In this document: one piece after another, positions 1 through 9,053 of the stretch
Layout: every line of letters starts with the position of its first letter
Numbering within the stretch: the stretch's first letter is position 1
NCBI GenBank assembly: GCA_016873735.1
Contig: VGWD01000013.1
Span: forward strand, 1-59,735
Source of the DNA: Ignavibacteria bacterium
GTDB lineage: Bacteria > Bacteroidota > Ignavibacteria > Kapaibacteriales > UBA961
DNA: 59,735 nucleotides
Direction of reading: 5' to 3'
Position numbers and translations under genes: made by a program
Notes under the pieces: model-generated
What the model saw: only the letters and a program-made list of their open reading frames with translations
What the model was told of the DNA's origin: nothing
Databases searched by the model: none

Positions 1-848
1 CATTGAATCCAACAACAAGACAATTTATACCAATGCAAGCAGGTGATGTGCTCGATGTTGAGAAGTTACGTCAGACAAATACTCAAACAATTGAATTGGG
101 TTATCAAGGTAAATTGACAGATAAGTTAAGATTCTCTCTTGATTTCTATCAGTCAACCGTAACCGATTTCGTTTCTCCATTGAAAGTTGTAACTCCAAAT
201 GTTTTCATGAATGCTAGCGAAGTTGTAGCATATTTGAAGCCAAAACTGAAGGGCGCTTTGATGCAAAGCGGCATGCCTGACGCACAAGCAGATGCAGTTG
301 CAAATCAAGTATGTGGTGCTTATGCTCAGGTTCCACTCGGTACAGTTTCTCCAAATGAAACAACTCATAAAGGAGATATTCTTCTTGCTTATCGCAATTA
401 TGGTGAACTTTCCTATTATGGTAGTGATGCGGCATTCACCTATGAATTGTCTCCTGAATTTGCAATTTCAGGTTCTGCCTCCTATATCAATCAGAATGTG
501 TTTGCAGGTGCTGATTTGGGTGCAGGCGCAGGTTCCGATACAATCGCACTCAATGCTCCGCAATACAAATCTGCTCTCTCAGTGATGCATCGCAATGCCG
601 ATTTAGGTTTGAATGTTGGTTTGCAATGGCGCTGGGTGGATGCATTCCGCATGAATTCCGGCGTATATGTCGGTGATGTGCAAGCATATCATATGCTCGA
701 CTTGAATTTGAATTATGCTATTCAGGCAGTTCAAGGTTTGAGTTTCAATCTTACCGCTACAAATCTTCTTGATCATCGCGTGCAACAATTCATTGGTGCA
801 GCGGCAATCGGAAGAATGGTTCAAGGAAGATTCAGCTATACATTCTAA
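1..848 (+). CDS. TonB-dependent outer-membrane receptor, C-terminal part (5' end outside window)
   Basis: The reading frame is open from the left edge (first whole codon at base 3) and gives the last 282 or so residues of a beta-barrel. Alternating hydrophobic/polar strands are visible, and the protein ends with aromatic strand motifs (GRFSYTF) including the terminal Phe typical of outer-membrane barrels. Phrases such as LDLNLNYAI and LTATNLLDHR are typical of the last strands of TonB-dependent receptors, which import large ligands using TonB energy. The plug domain and substrate clues lie outside the window, so the ligand cannot be named. A strong terminator follows directly, so this is the last gene of its transcript. 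Confidence 0.8.
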   Translation, partial: LNPTTRQFIPMQAGDVLDVEKLRQTNTQTIELGYQGKLTDKLRFSLDFYQSTVTDFVSPLKVVTPNVFMNASEVVAYLKPKLKGALMQSGMPDAQADAVANQVCGAYAQVPLGTVSPNETTHKGDILLAYRNYGELSYYGSDAAFTYELSPEFAISGSASYINQNVFAGADLGAGAGSDTIALNAPQYKSALSVMHRNADLGLNVGLQWRWVDAFRMNSGVYVGDVQAYHMLDLNLNYAIQAVQGLSFNLTATNLLDHRVQQFIGAAAIGRMVQGRFSYTF

Positions 849-866
849 TCGAACCACAACAAAAGC

Positions 867-902
867 AAAGGCATCTTCAGAATATGAAGATGCCTTTTTT
901 TA
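867..902 (+). terminator. Rho-independent terminator after the TonB-dependent receptor
   Basis: A 13-bp perfect stem (867-879 with 885-897), a 5-base loop and a T run. It ends at the stop codon of the convergent gene at 900. Confidence 0.85.
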
Positions 903-1334
903 TTCATAATGCAAACCACCGATTGGAAAAATAGATCTCGGAGCTCTCGGGAATCGATTTCCAATTCCTACCCACCAAACATCAGTTCCAAATGCTCCGT
1001 ATTCGGCGATTGACCAATTTGAACCTCGTTTCACGAAAAGACATGTGGCTTTGCAGCAATCCGCATGTTCATCTTCCGGAAATGTAATTTGTCCTCCATC
1101 TTTTCTTTGCACCGAACCCTCAAACCAAGCATATTCACCTGCAACTTTGAAATGATCCACGACAAATACCACTTCTTGTCGAATAGACTTTCGAATTTCA
1201 CCCCGTAAGAGATCAAGCATTTGTGTTCTTTGTGCTTGATTGCTCGAATTTTTTGTCTTGAAATCTTGGACTTGAGCTTGCAAAGACAAGCAAGCAATGA
1301 ACATGGAACAAACAATGAGTACGATTCTTTTCAT
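900..1334 (-). CDS. Small secreted protein of unknown function
   Basis: 144 residues starting with a clear signal peptide (MKRIVLIVCSMFIACLSLQA, cleavage near AQA-Q). The mature part has a helical segment rich in Arg/Lys/Gln and then a compact beta-rich part with DHFKVAGEYAWFEGSVQRKDG, an adjacent Cys pair (DCCKATC) and KRGSNWSIAEYGA. The second half resembles the small NTF2-like or DUF4440-type exported proteins in which a W-phrase reports on a variable, but I cannot assign a family. It is transcribed divergently from the CtlX-like gene; the shared upstream region holds a 14-bp tandem repeat. Confidence 0.65.
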   Translation of the reverse strand: MKRIVLIVCSMFIACLSLQAQVQDFKTKNSSNQAQRTQMLDLLRGEIRKSIRQEVVFVVDHFKVAGEYAWFEGSVQRKDGGQITFPEDEHADCCKATCLFVKRGSNWSIAEYGAFGTDVWWVGIGNRFPRAPRSIFPIGGLHYE

Positions 1335-1354
1335 GAACTCCTCCGTAAATCGAA

Positions 1355-1382
1355 AAACCCTGATATCAAAACCCTGATATCA
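1355..1382. repeat. Two perfect tandem copies of a 14-bp unit containing a TGATATCA palindrome
   Basis: The unit AAACCCTGATATCA occurs at 1355-1368 and again at 1369-1382 with no spacer. Each copy contains the 8-bp palindrome TGATATCA. It lies between two divergently transcribed genes, where an operator would be expected. A regulatory role is inference. Confidence 0.6.
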
Positions 1383-1446
1383 TGTAAATTGAACCGCAAA
1401 TATATAAGGAACATGGATAGAGATGAGACAAAAACAATCTACAGAT

Positions 1447-2355
1447 ATGAATCATGCCCTCCTGATGATAAGACCTTCCGCATTCGGCTTCAATCCTGAA
1501 ACTGCTTCTTCGAATGCATTTCAATCTCAATCTTTGGCAAATGAGCAAGAAATTGCCATTAGTGCATTACGCGAATTTGATGCGATGGTAGAAGTACTAC
1601 ATAAAAATCACATAGAAGTAATAATCATCGACGATACGGAATATCCTCATACTCCGGATGCTGTTTTCCCAAATAACTGGTTTAGTACGCATGAAGATGG
1701 AACATTGATGCTCTATCCAATGATGGCTCCGAACAGAAGATTGGAGCGAAGAGCAGACATCATTGACATTTTAAAGTCGCACTTTACTCTGAACATGATA
1801 CATGATCTATCTATCCATGAACAAGAGCATGTCTTTTTGGAAGGTACCGGAAGCATTGTGTTTGATCATACTTCCCGCTTTGCATTTGCTGCATTATCTG
1901 AAAGAACAGATCCTATCCTCTTTTCAGAATGTTGCTCTTTACTTGATTATACCCCGATAACATTTAAAGCTTTTCATGAACATGGACTGCCGGTTTATCA
2001 TACAAATGTTCTGATGCATATACATTCTTCAATAGCCGGATTATGTTCGGACATGATTCACCCCTCTGATAAAAAAGCAGTACTCGATGCAATGCATATC
2101 CACGCAGATCATTTGATAGAGCTATCAATCGTGCAAGTCCATCAATTTGCAGGAAATATGCTAAGCATATTCAATTCCAAAGGTGATCCATGTTTAATTG
2201 GTTCCAATACAGGTTATGCTTCCCTAAATCAACAACAGATGCAATTGATTGAGCGATCATGCATACCGGTTTCAGTCAATATACCAACGATTGAAAAGGT
2301 CGGTGGGGGTAGTGCTCGCTGCATGATTGCTGAAATCATGCTTCCCCAAAAATGA
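1447..2355 (+). CDS. CtlX-like citrulline/arginine-family hydrolase (amidinotransferase fold)
   Basis: 302 residues from the chosen ATG; an in-frame ATG 24 bases upstream (1423) is also possible. The opening MIRPSAFGFNPETA, the early FQ, the PDAVFPNNWFSTH block, the EGTGSIVFDH block and the C-terminal GGGSARCMIAE match the guanidino-modifying enzyme superfamily (arginine deiminase, dimethylargininase, CtlX). Asp and Glu of the VFPNNW and EGTGS regions, a His and the Cys near the C-terminus are the expected catalytic set. CtlX releases ammonia and ornithine-type products from citrulline; the exact substrate here is inferred from family resemblance. It stands alone, with no arginine pathway gene beside it. 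Confidence 0.8.
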   Translation: MNHALLMIRPSAFGFNPETASSNAFQSQSLANEQEIAISALREFDAMVEVLHKNHIEVIIIDDTEYPHTPDAVFPNNWFSTHEDGTLMLYPMMAPNRRLERRADIIDILKSHFTLNMIHDLSIHEQEHVFLEGTGSIVFDHTSRFAFAALSERTDPILFSECCSLLDYTPITFKAFHEHGLPVYHTNVLMHIHSSIAGLCSDMIHPSDKKAVLDAMHIHADHLIELSIVQVHQFAGNMLSIFNSKGDPCLIGSNTGYASLNQQQMQLIERSCIPVSVNIPTIEKVGGGSARCMIAEIMLPQK

Positions 2356-2471
2356 TGCTTGCACATGGCATTGTAATATTCTCCGATATCATTCGTTACA
2401 GTGCTTCGCTATTTATGTACATATCAACAAAAGAAACAATCAATTATCATTTCATGAATAAGGGGAACATC

Positions 2472-2552
2472 ATGCATCGCATACTTTTTCTGCTGGTACT
2501 TTTTACACTTTCTACTTGTGATGAGATAGGCACAGACAGAAATAATATGTAG
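2472..2552 (+). CDS. Possible very short lipoprotein or remnant of one
   Basis: A 26-residue frame with a good Shine-Dalgarno (AGGGGAA), a hydrophobic signal and a lipobox-like LSTC followed by DEIGTDRNNM and TAG. The same frame continues for 11 codons to a TAA, then 25 more codons to a TGA at 2664-2666. It could therefore be a decayed longer lipoprotein gene. This is all I see in the 301-base gap between the CtlX-like gene and the nuclease gene (2356-2656). Confidence 0.3.
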   Translation: MHRILFLLVLFTLSTCDEIGTDRNNM

Positions 2553-2656
2553 TTTAACACATCTTCACAGGTTCAAGAAACACTCTAACAATATCAAAAA
2601 CTTATCAAAGGGAGTTGTATTGTGGAACTTACAAATACTACTTTTAGAAGTCTTTT

Positions 2657-3454
2657 CTATCTATGAATCACTGCTTCGAGCGCATTCTCCACTTGATCTG
2701 GCATATCTCTGAAGAAATCATAACCTGTACTTCGTTCAATGGCATCGACTGAAGTAGTATACAAATTCCAATCATTATTTGTTTTTTCATATCGTCCATT
2801 GTGCATCATCACTGCAATGATGGAAGTTTTTGAGGATATATCCTTTATTGATTGACCTTTCTCGAGAATCAAGACGATCTTCCAACAAGAATCCGGAATC
2901 GCAACTTTGCCATTGAGTCGAGTAGGAATACCTGAGAACAACCCGCCTGCTATCACATATAATTCCTTCCCTTCCGATTTGCATAATCGTTCGCATTCAT
3001 ATTCCAGAGAAAGCCATGTTTGTTGATTGAGCGTTGGTGTTTGTGGCAAAATATTCGACATCAAAAACGTGGATGTATTGTCTTCGATATTTGCAGTTCT
3101 CTCCTCTGAACGCACCAAATGTCCACGATCATAGCCGGATTTTGTATAATCATCATGTGTTATACGCGTGAAACTTTCGGGTAATGATGTGTCTGTAATG
3201 AATTTGCCTGATCTTCTTGGAGTAGATCCATACCATGTTGCATTCAATTGCCATGCAACCCAATTGGCTACATTCAAATGCTCATTATAACTCAAAACAT
3301 ATTGTTTTCGCTCTATGAGATGATCATCTTTGGGATTGGCATCCATTGGAAATCCCCAAGGAGCATGAATGCTTTTCGTGTTTCTCGTGGACTGCGCATG
3401 AATTCCAAATGTTCCAAACAGGATGAGAAACAACAATACAGTAATATTCATCAT
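2657..3454 (-). CDS. Secreted DNA/RNA non-specific endonuclease (DRGH family), no T9SS tail
   Basis: 265 residues with a signal peptide (ILFGTFGIHAQ). The signature SGYDRGHLVRSEER puts the catalytic DRGH at about residues 109-112, with His as the general base. The metal-site region NTSTFLMSNILPQTPTLNQ follows, as in Serratia-type and NUC1 nucleases that cut DNA and RNA outside the cytoplasm. It is closely similar to the neighbouring gene along its whole length but ends just after the nuclease domain, without a sorting domain. The upstream gene stops in a TGATG arrangement that overlaps this start, so the two are co-translated. A TTG three bases upstream is a less likely start. Confidence 0.9.
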   Translation of the reverse strand: MMNITVLLFLILFGTFGIHAQSTRNTKSIHAPWGFPMDANPKDDHLIERKQYVLSYNEHLNVANWVAWQLNATWYGSTPRRSGKFITDTSLPESFTRITHDDYTKSGYDRGHLVRSEERTANIEDNTSTFLMSNILPQTPTLNQQTWLSLEYECERLCKSEGKELYVIAGGLFSGIPTRLNGKVAIPDSCWKIVLILEKGQSIKDISSKTSIIAVMMHNGRYEKTNNDWNLYTTSVDAIERSTGYDFFRDMPDQVENALEAVIHR

Positions 3455-4524
3455 CAATGCTTCATAAATTGTGTTGCGAATAGTTCATGCTGTGATCGTA
3501 TCACTATAGAATAAGCACCTATGGGAATATCTTCAATATCGATATCAAACGTGGAAGAGCCTTCTGCATTCAAGGTAGATTGCGATTGAAACGATTTCAC
3601 AGAATGACCTAATAAGTCATGGATATCAATAGAATATGTTTGATATGGCATACCTTCAAATATTATAGTCACATGATCTTGGGAAGGGTTGGGATAGATT
3701 TCCAAGCCACGTTTATGTTCATATTCACGAACCGAAACATAATTCTTTGATTCAATGATTGCCTGAATCGGCTTGGGAACATCACTCAAAAAGTCATATC
3801 CGGTAGATTGTTCGATAGCATCAACTGTCGTGGCATAGAGTTTCCAGTCCGTTGTGCCTGAAGTATATGTTCCATTTTTCATCATCACGGCAATGACTCG
3901 CGTTTGGGATGTAATATCTTTCACACGTTGACCGCTATCAAGAATCACAATGATTTTCCAGCATGAATCAGGAACGGAAACAACGGTATTCAAGCGTTTG
4001 GGATTGGGACCGAATACGCCGCCTGCAATAACAAACAACTCTTTATTATCATTTTTACACATGCGTTCGCATTCCAATTCCAAAGAAAGCCATGTTTGTT
4101 GGTTCAGCGTTGGCGTTTGAGGCATGATATTCGTGAGCAAGAATGTGGAACGATTATCCTCATCGGTTGCTGTTCTTTCCTCCGATCTCACCATATGTCC
4201 ACGGTCATATCCTGAATTAGTATAATCAGAATGTTTTACGCGGTAAAATTCTGCTGGCAAACTCGTATCAGCAATAAAATTCCCTGAATATCTTGGAACG
4301 CTACCATACCAGCCACGATGCAAGTTCCAAGAAATCCAATTTGCAACATTCAGTTGCTGATTATAACTCAATGCATATTGTGGGCGAATGATCAAATAAT
4401 CATTCGATGCATTGTCATCAAGTGGTATGCCCATTTCCAAATGAATGCTCATTGCTTGGGGAAATTGCGCATGCAGATTGGGAAGGTGTAACAAAAGAAT
4501 GAAAAGAATTGAACAATATTTCAT
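3454..4524 (-). CDS. Secreted DRGH non-specific endonuclease with T9SS sorting domain
   Basis: 356 residues: signal peptide (ILFILLLHLPNLHAQ), a nuclease domain with DRGH at 107-110 and the NRSTFLLTNIMPQTPTLNQ block, then about 85 extra residues starting with LEIYPNPSQDHVTI. That tail is the type A C-terminal sorting domain recognised by the type IX secretion system, so the enzyme should be exported through the outer membrane and attached or released. The paralogue downstream lacks the tail. The chosen ATG follows the upstream peptidase stop by 8 bases and gives a well-formed signal peptide; an earlier ATG would overlap that gene. Confidence 0.92.
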   Translation of the reverse strand: MKYCSILFILLLHLPNLHAQFPQAMSIHLEMGIPLDDNASNDYLIIRPQYALSYNQQLNVANWISWNLHRGWYGSVPRYSGNFIADTSLPAEFYRVKHSDYTNSGYDRGHMVRSEERTATDEDNRSTFLLTNIMPQTPTLNQQTWLSLELECERMCKNDNKELFVIAGGVFGPNPKRLNTVVSVPDSCWKIIVILDSGQRVKDITSQTRVIAVMMKNGTYTSGTTDWKLYATTVDAIEQSTGYDFLSDVPKPIQAIIESKNYVSVREYEHKRGLEIYPNPSQDHVTIIFEGMPYQTYSIDIHDLLGHSVKSFQSQSTLNAEGSSTFDIDIEDIPIGAYSIVIRSQHELFATQFMKH

Positions 4525-4532
4525 GATGAATA

Positions 4533-6491
4533 TTAATGAGTGATTGTACATTGTGTGCTGATACTACTTGTTGCATTGGTAAGTGCGATTATATAAGCTC
4601 CTGTTGGTATGTCTGATACATCGATTTTCATCAATCCCGTCAAAGATCGCGATTGTTGATGCAAAACATCTTTCCATTTACGTATGATTCCTCCTTGCAT
4701 ATCGGTGATCGTCCACGTGACAAGTCCGGACATGAGAGGATATTCTATCGTTATCACATCCGTTCCGGGATTAGGATAGACATGCAATGATTGTATGTCA
4801 AATTGCATATCATCATCAGCTTTGGTAACTCTTGCCAATTGTACCAAGGATCTAAATTGATTGCCTTGATTAACATTGATCGATCTATAGTCGGGCAAGG
4901 AATCGATTGTCAATAGTGTTTCCTGACCTGAGAACATGATGGTTCTATAGGTGAATGAATTATCACTCAATCGAAATCCTATCTGCACCGGAACTTGTTC
5001 AAACAATCCATGATCAGTAGGTTGAACTTGTTTAATGCGCATTTTTAGTGAACGGATTCCATTGATGATGCTTGAGGTAGTATCGATTTGAATTCTTGGC
5101 CAACCTTTTCTTTTCACCCATTGATCAAAGAACCATTGCAGATCTTTACCAATCACATCTTCGCATGCTTTTCTAATATCTTCGGTTGTTGCATTACCAT
5201 AACGATGTTGTTCAAGATATGAACGCATAGCCTTATAAAACAAGCTGTCTCCCATATGCTGCCTCAACATTCCAAGTACTGCAGCGCCTTTCACATAGAT
5301 AGTTCTTGGAAAATTTGATGAAGGACTTGAACGCGGAAAAAACTCCAGTGGCATCACACCTTCTCGTGAAACTGTAGTACCAAGATATTCAGCGATCTTC
5401 GCTCCGATATCCTGTACATATCCGGATTGCCCTTTTACTTCTTCTGCCCACAATGATTCACAAAAAGTGGCAAATGATTCCGATAGCCAGCTATATCCAT
5501 AATTCAAAGGTGTGACTTTGTCACCAAACCATTGATGAGATAGTTCATGGAGTATGGTTGCATTCAGGGAATCTCTTTTTCTCACAATATTCTCATCGAT
5601 GCTTATCATTGTTTGATGCTCCATAGAGCCGGTTGGAGTGAGAACATATCCAACCGATTCAAAAGGATATAAGCCGAATCGTTTTTCCATCGCAGAAATC
5701 ATGCGAGGTAATTGAGAAAATGAAATCGCTGTGGCCATACTATCCTGTCTTATGGCATAGATGGTATTTTTTTCAGAACCAATCACATGTCGCTGAAAAG
5801 AATCCACCGCAAATGTCATAAGATAAGTTGCCATTGGAATAGATGAAGACCAAGTATATCTCAAGCCATCCTGCAATGTGTCAATATCCCGCAGAACACC
5901 ATTGGAAACAGCTGTAAGACCTTTTGACACTTTAATTCTTGTTGTGAGTTTTGCTTTATCCGATGGATGATCATAACAAGGTAGCCAATGCTGGGTGGTT
6001 CCGACATATTGAGCAAAAAAACCTACTCCGATAGCATAAAGTATTCGTTTGGTGGAATAGACTCCTCCCCAGGAAAATCCGGAACGTGGGGGTTCTTTGC
6101 CCATGATGCCGCCATAATACACGTTGACCAGCATCGTATCACCTTTTTTAAATCTCTTCGGTATCGTTATCGCATAGTGCATTGTATCATCTTCTGGAAT
6201 ACCTTTCCTCGCAAATTCAATTTTTGTGCCATTGACAATAATCGAATCTATATCAAGATCCCTCAAATGAATGGGAAAAACACCCTTTGGTTCATCTTGC
6301 CAAAGAACATGTATAGTACATAGTCCATTATCAAGACGAGGTTGAGGAGAAGCCATAAAGTCCATCGATACATCATATTCAATCACATCAAATGATTGTT
6401 CGACAAACTCGGTCGGACGTGAAATCTGCGCTTGAGTAACAAATGAAAAGCAGGTCAGATGAATTACAAAGTATGCTATTGAAACTTTCAT
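4533..6491 (-). CDS. M1-family zinc aminopeptidase with T9SS sorting domain
   Basis: 652 residues from the ATG at 6491, which gives a clean signal peptide (CFSFVTQAQ); a GTG 18 bases upstream is the alternative. The zinc site HELSHQWFGD (His315, Glu316, His319) and the third ligand in WLSESFA (Glu338, 18 residues after the second His, the M1 spacing) are intact. The exopeptidase motif usually written GAMEN reads GSMEH here, so N-terminal specificity may be altered. The C-terminus has LHVYPNPGTDVITIEYP, a T9SS type A sorting signal, so the enzyme probably acts at the cell surface. It heads a three-gene run with two secreted nucleases, suggesting scavenging of peptides and nucleic acids. Confidence 0.93.
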   Translation of the reverse strand: MKVSIAYFVIHLTCFSFVTQAQISRPTEFVEQSFDVIEYDVSMDFMASPQPRLDNGLCTIHVLWQDEPKGVFPIHLRDLDIDSIIVNGTKIEFARKGIPEDDTMHYAITIPKRFKKGDTMLVNVYYGGIMGKEPPRSGFSWGGVYSTKRILYAIGVGFFAQYVGTTQHWLPCYDHPSDKAKLTTRIKVSKGLTAVSNGVLRDIDTLQDGLRYTWSSSIPMATYLMTFAVDSFQRHVIGSEKNTIYAIRQDSMATAISFSQLPRMISAMEKRFGLYPFESVGYVLTPTGSMEHQTMISIDENIVRKRDSLNATILHELSHQWFGDKVTPLNYGYSWLSESFATFCESLWAEEVKGQSGYVQDIGAKIAEYLGTTVSREGVMPLEFFPRSSPSSNFPRTIYVKGAAVLGMLRQHMGDSLFYKAMRSYLEQHRYGNATTEDIRKACEDVIGKDLQWFFDQWVKRKGWPRIQIDTTSSIINGIRSLKMRIKQVQPTDHGLFEQVPVQIGFRLSDNSFTYRTIMFSGQETLLTIDSLPDYRSINVNQGNQFRSLVQLARVTKADDDMQFDIQSLHVYPNPGTDVITIEYPLMSGLVTWTITDMQGGIIRKWKDVLHQQSRSLTGLMKIDVSDIPTGAYIIALTNATSSISTQCTITH

Positions 6492-6655
6492 CAATATATC
6501 CCGATTCACAATAATTGGTTGGTAATTTAGGGAAAATGCATTGGAATGTATACGCCTATGTTAAGAATACATGAAACAAAACAGGCAGAAGTTAACATAT
6601 GCGTAATTCTCTCGTGATTAAATTTGATTACAGCATATTATCACAGAGGAATATC

Positions 6656-8005
6656 ATGCAAAGAAACATCGCGGCCAACCCCTTTTCCCTTTCATTGAAC
6701 AGATTGTCACATGTTCTATTCCCCTCCATTATCGGCATCATGGAGCAAGGAATAGAGCATGTTCTCGGATTAACCAATTTGAAAAGAAAATATCATGAAG
6801 CCTTGAAGCAATTTCATTCAGGAGAATCATTTTATGATACCGTCCTTAATGTGATGAACTGTGACTATGATGTGAGAGGTTTGGAACATATTCCTAGTGA
6901 TGGCGGAGTGATCGTGGTTGCAAATCATCCACTTGGGGGTATTGAAGGCGTTATACTCGGATCTCTGCTTGGTCAAAAAAGAAATAACTTTCGGATAATG
7001 GCAAATTCACTATTGGAACGCATCCCGGAATTTCATGATACAATGATATTTGTAAATCCCTTTGGTGGAAATGAAGCAGTAAAACAAAATCTGAAAGGAT
7101 TAAAGGAAGCCGTCAATTGGGTGAAAGAAGGTGGCATTCTTGGTATTTTCCCCGCAGGAGAAGTCTCCCATTATCAAGCCGGTATCAATGCAATCGAAGA
7201 TCCTTATTGGAATTCGAATATCGTTCGCATTGCAAAAATGACAAATGCCACAATCATACCAATGTTCATTCATGGGCATAATTCTACATTGTTTCAAGCA
7301 CTCGGACTTCTTCATCCACGCATTCGAACAGCTCTGCTCCCCAATGAATTTCTTCGTCAAGAAAAGAAAACCATATCAATCACCATTGGAAAACCAATTC
7401 AAAAACAATTGATAAAGTCATTCATCAGTGAGTCTGATTGCACTCGTTATATCAGACAAAGAACCTATCTATTGAAGCATCAGCAAGAACTTAAATCGCG
7501 TAATTCATTTGCAAAGGCTGAGATGATAGTTCCATCGGATTCAATCACATTGGAACAGGAATTACACTCATTCACTGACCATGATGTGATTGCCGAATCA
7601 GGGGATTATACAGTCTATCTCACCAATGCGAAAAAGTCACCCGGCATATTACGAGAGATTGGCAGATTGAGGGAACAGACATTCCGTGATATCGGTGAGG
7701 GAACAGGAAAATTATTGGATCTCGACATATTTGATGCCGAATATGATCACCTCATTCTTCTCAAAAAGGGTTATGGAATCATAGGTGGTTATCGTATAGC
7801 AAGAACAGATCATATTCATGATGTGTTTGGCAAGAATGGTCTCTATACACAAACATTGTTCACATACTCACAAGGATTCAAGAAGAGCATTCCAAAAGGT
7901 TTGGAATTGGGTAGAGCATTCATCTGCAAAGAACATCAACGATCTTTTCTGCCATTGCAATTGCTTTGGAAAGGTATCGGAACATATATAGCTCAACATA
8001 AGTAA
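6656..8005 (+). CDS. Acyltransferase (PlsC-like plus OlsB-like domains), 5' part cut by an in-frame TAA
   Basis: 449 residues from the ATG preceded by AGAGGA. The N-terminal half is a PlsC-type glycerolipid acyltransferase (VVANHPLGGIEG, where I would expect Asp at the Glu of the H-x5-D motif, and GIFPAGEVSHYQ). The second part, from YTVYLTNAKKSPG through LREIGRLREQTFRDIGEGTG and ELGRAFICKEHQRS, is the GNAT-like OlsB/hemolysin fold that N-acylates ornithine or glycine. The fusion resembles OlsF-type ornithine-lipid synthases. The frame stops at TAA 8003-8005, yet the same frame resumes at once with the conserved YRFLFGSVSISNEY. It is therefore a split gene, an unusual readthrough case or a sequencing error. 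Confidence 0.82.
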   Translation: MQRNIAANPFSLSLNRLSHVLFPSIIGIMEQGIEHVLGLTNLKRKYHEALKQFHSGESFYDTVLNVMNCDYDVRGLEHIPSDGGVIVVANHPLGGIEGVILGSLLGQKRNNFRIMANSLLERIPEFHDTMIFVNPFGGNEAVKQNLKGLKEAVNWVKEGGILGIFPAGEVSHYQAGINAIEDPYWNSNIVRIAKMTNATIIPMFIHGHNSTLFQALGLLHPRIRTALLPNEFLRQEKKTISITIGKPIQKQLIKSFISESDCTRYIRQRTYLLKHQQELKSRNSFAKAEMIVPSDSITLEQELHSFTDHDVIAESGDYTVYLTNAKKSPGILREIGRLREQTFRDIGEGTGKLLDLDIFDAEYDHLILLKKGYGIIGGYRIARTDHIHDVFGKNGLYTQTLFTYSQGFKKSIPKGLELGRAFICKEHQRSFLPLQLLWKGIGTYIAQHK

Positions 8006-8473
8006 TATCGATTCTTGTTTGGTTCTGTGAGCATAAGCAATGAATACACTTCTTTTTCCAGACAATTGATCGTTCATTATCTTCGAACAAATTGTTTTGA
8101 TACAATGTTGGCTGCACATATTCACCCGAAGAACAAATTCAATCAATCAATGCCAAAACAAATGCAGCATTTTATCAATAATTCAGCAGACATACTTGGC
8201 GACATTGATACATTGAACAGCATTATCATGGAGATTGAGCCCGATGGAAAGGGAATTCCAATACTCATCAGGCAATACATGAAACTTGGTGGTAAATTTT
8301 GTGGTTTTGGTATCGATCCTATATTCAATGATGCAGTAGATTGCTTGGTAATGATTGACATCATGAAGGGGGATAATTCAATGTTGGAAAGATATATTGG
8401 CGAAGATGCTCTGAAAGAACTCAGAAATTTTCATCTTTGTACCTCTTTTCATACTCATTCACAGAATTTATAG
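8006..8473 (+). pseudogene. C-terminal remainder of the interrupted acyltransferase
   Basis: This continues the frame of the preceding acyltransferase straight after its TAA stop. It reads YRFLFGSVSISNEY, then a helical stretch, then GGKFCGFGIDPIFNDAVDCLVMIDI and LERYIGEDALKEL. That is the usual closing part of the roughly 600-residue two-domain acyltransferases (the combined frame is 605 residues from 6656). The only start codon near its beginning is a TTG at 8015, which would remove the first three conserved residues and has no clear ribosome binding site. The next gene begins 9 bases later. No frameshift is present; a single codon separates the parts. Confidence 0.72.
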
Positions 8474-8482
8474 AGGTAATGT

Positions 8483-8953
8483 ATGGCTCTCTCTATTGGG
8501 CAATCTGCTCCAGATTTCACATTGGTCGACAATTCACTGACCCCGCACACACTTAGCTCCTACAAAGGACAAACCGTGATTCTCGCTTTCTTCCCTGCTG
8601 CATTCACCGGAGTGTGCGAAAAGGAAATGTGCACTTTTAGGGATAATCTTGGAACATTGCAATCTTCCAATGCTCGAATCTTTGGAATCAGTGTTGATTT
8701 ACCGTTCAGTGCAGATGCATTTGCAAAGAAGAATGACCTGAATTTTCCTATTCTTTCAGACATGAATCGCGAAGTGACCAAGGCATTTGATGTTCTCTTT
8801 CCGAATTTGGCAAATGTACAGGGTCTGGATGTAAGCGCGAGAGCTGTATTTCTCATAGATGCCGAGGGCATCATCCGATATGCTGAAGTAACAGCTAATC
8901 CGGGAGTTGAGCCCAATTATGAAGCAGTGATGGCCGCAGCTGCCGCACTCTGA
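8483..8953 (+). CDS. Peroxiredoxin (AhpC/TSA family)
   Basis: 156 residues, full length for a one-domain thiol peroxidase. The peroxidatic motif PAAFTGVCEKEMCTFRD places Cys45 in the conserved (P)xxx(T/S)xxC setting with a second Cys at 50, as in AhpE/Bcp-like enzymes. Conserved later elements are FGISVDLPFSADAFA and ARAVFLIDAEGIIRY. It reduces hydrogen peroxide and alkyl hydroperoxides in the cytoplasm with an external thiol donor. It lies 9 bases after the acyltransferase frame and is followed by a strong terminator, so the two probably share a transcript. Confidence 0.93.
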   Translation: MALSIGQSAPDFTLVDNSLTPHTLSSYKGQTVILAFFPAAFTGVCEKEMCTFRDNLGTLQSSNARIFGISVDLPFSADAFAKKNDLNFPILSDMNREVTKAFDVLFPNLANVQGLDVSARAVFLIDAEGIIRYAEVTANPGVEPNYEAVMAAAAAL

Positions 8954-8972
8954 TTGAAAAAGTTATCCACAT

Positions 8973-9005
8973 ACCCTTTCGGGCTCGTACCGGAAGGGTT
9001 TTTTT
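8973..9005 (+). terminator. Rho-independent terminator after the peroxiredoxin gene
   Basis: Stem 8974-8982 with 8990-8998 (one G-T pair), 7-base loop, then a T run. Confidence 0.85.
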
Positions 9006-9053
9006 ATGTCAATTCCGTAGTTTTCGCTCTTTACTTTCACAATTGAGTCACTT

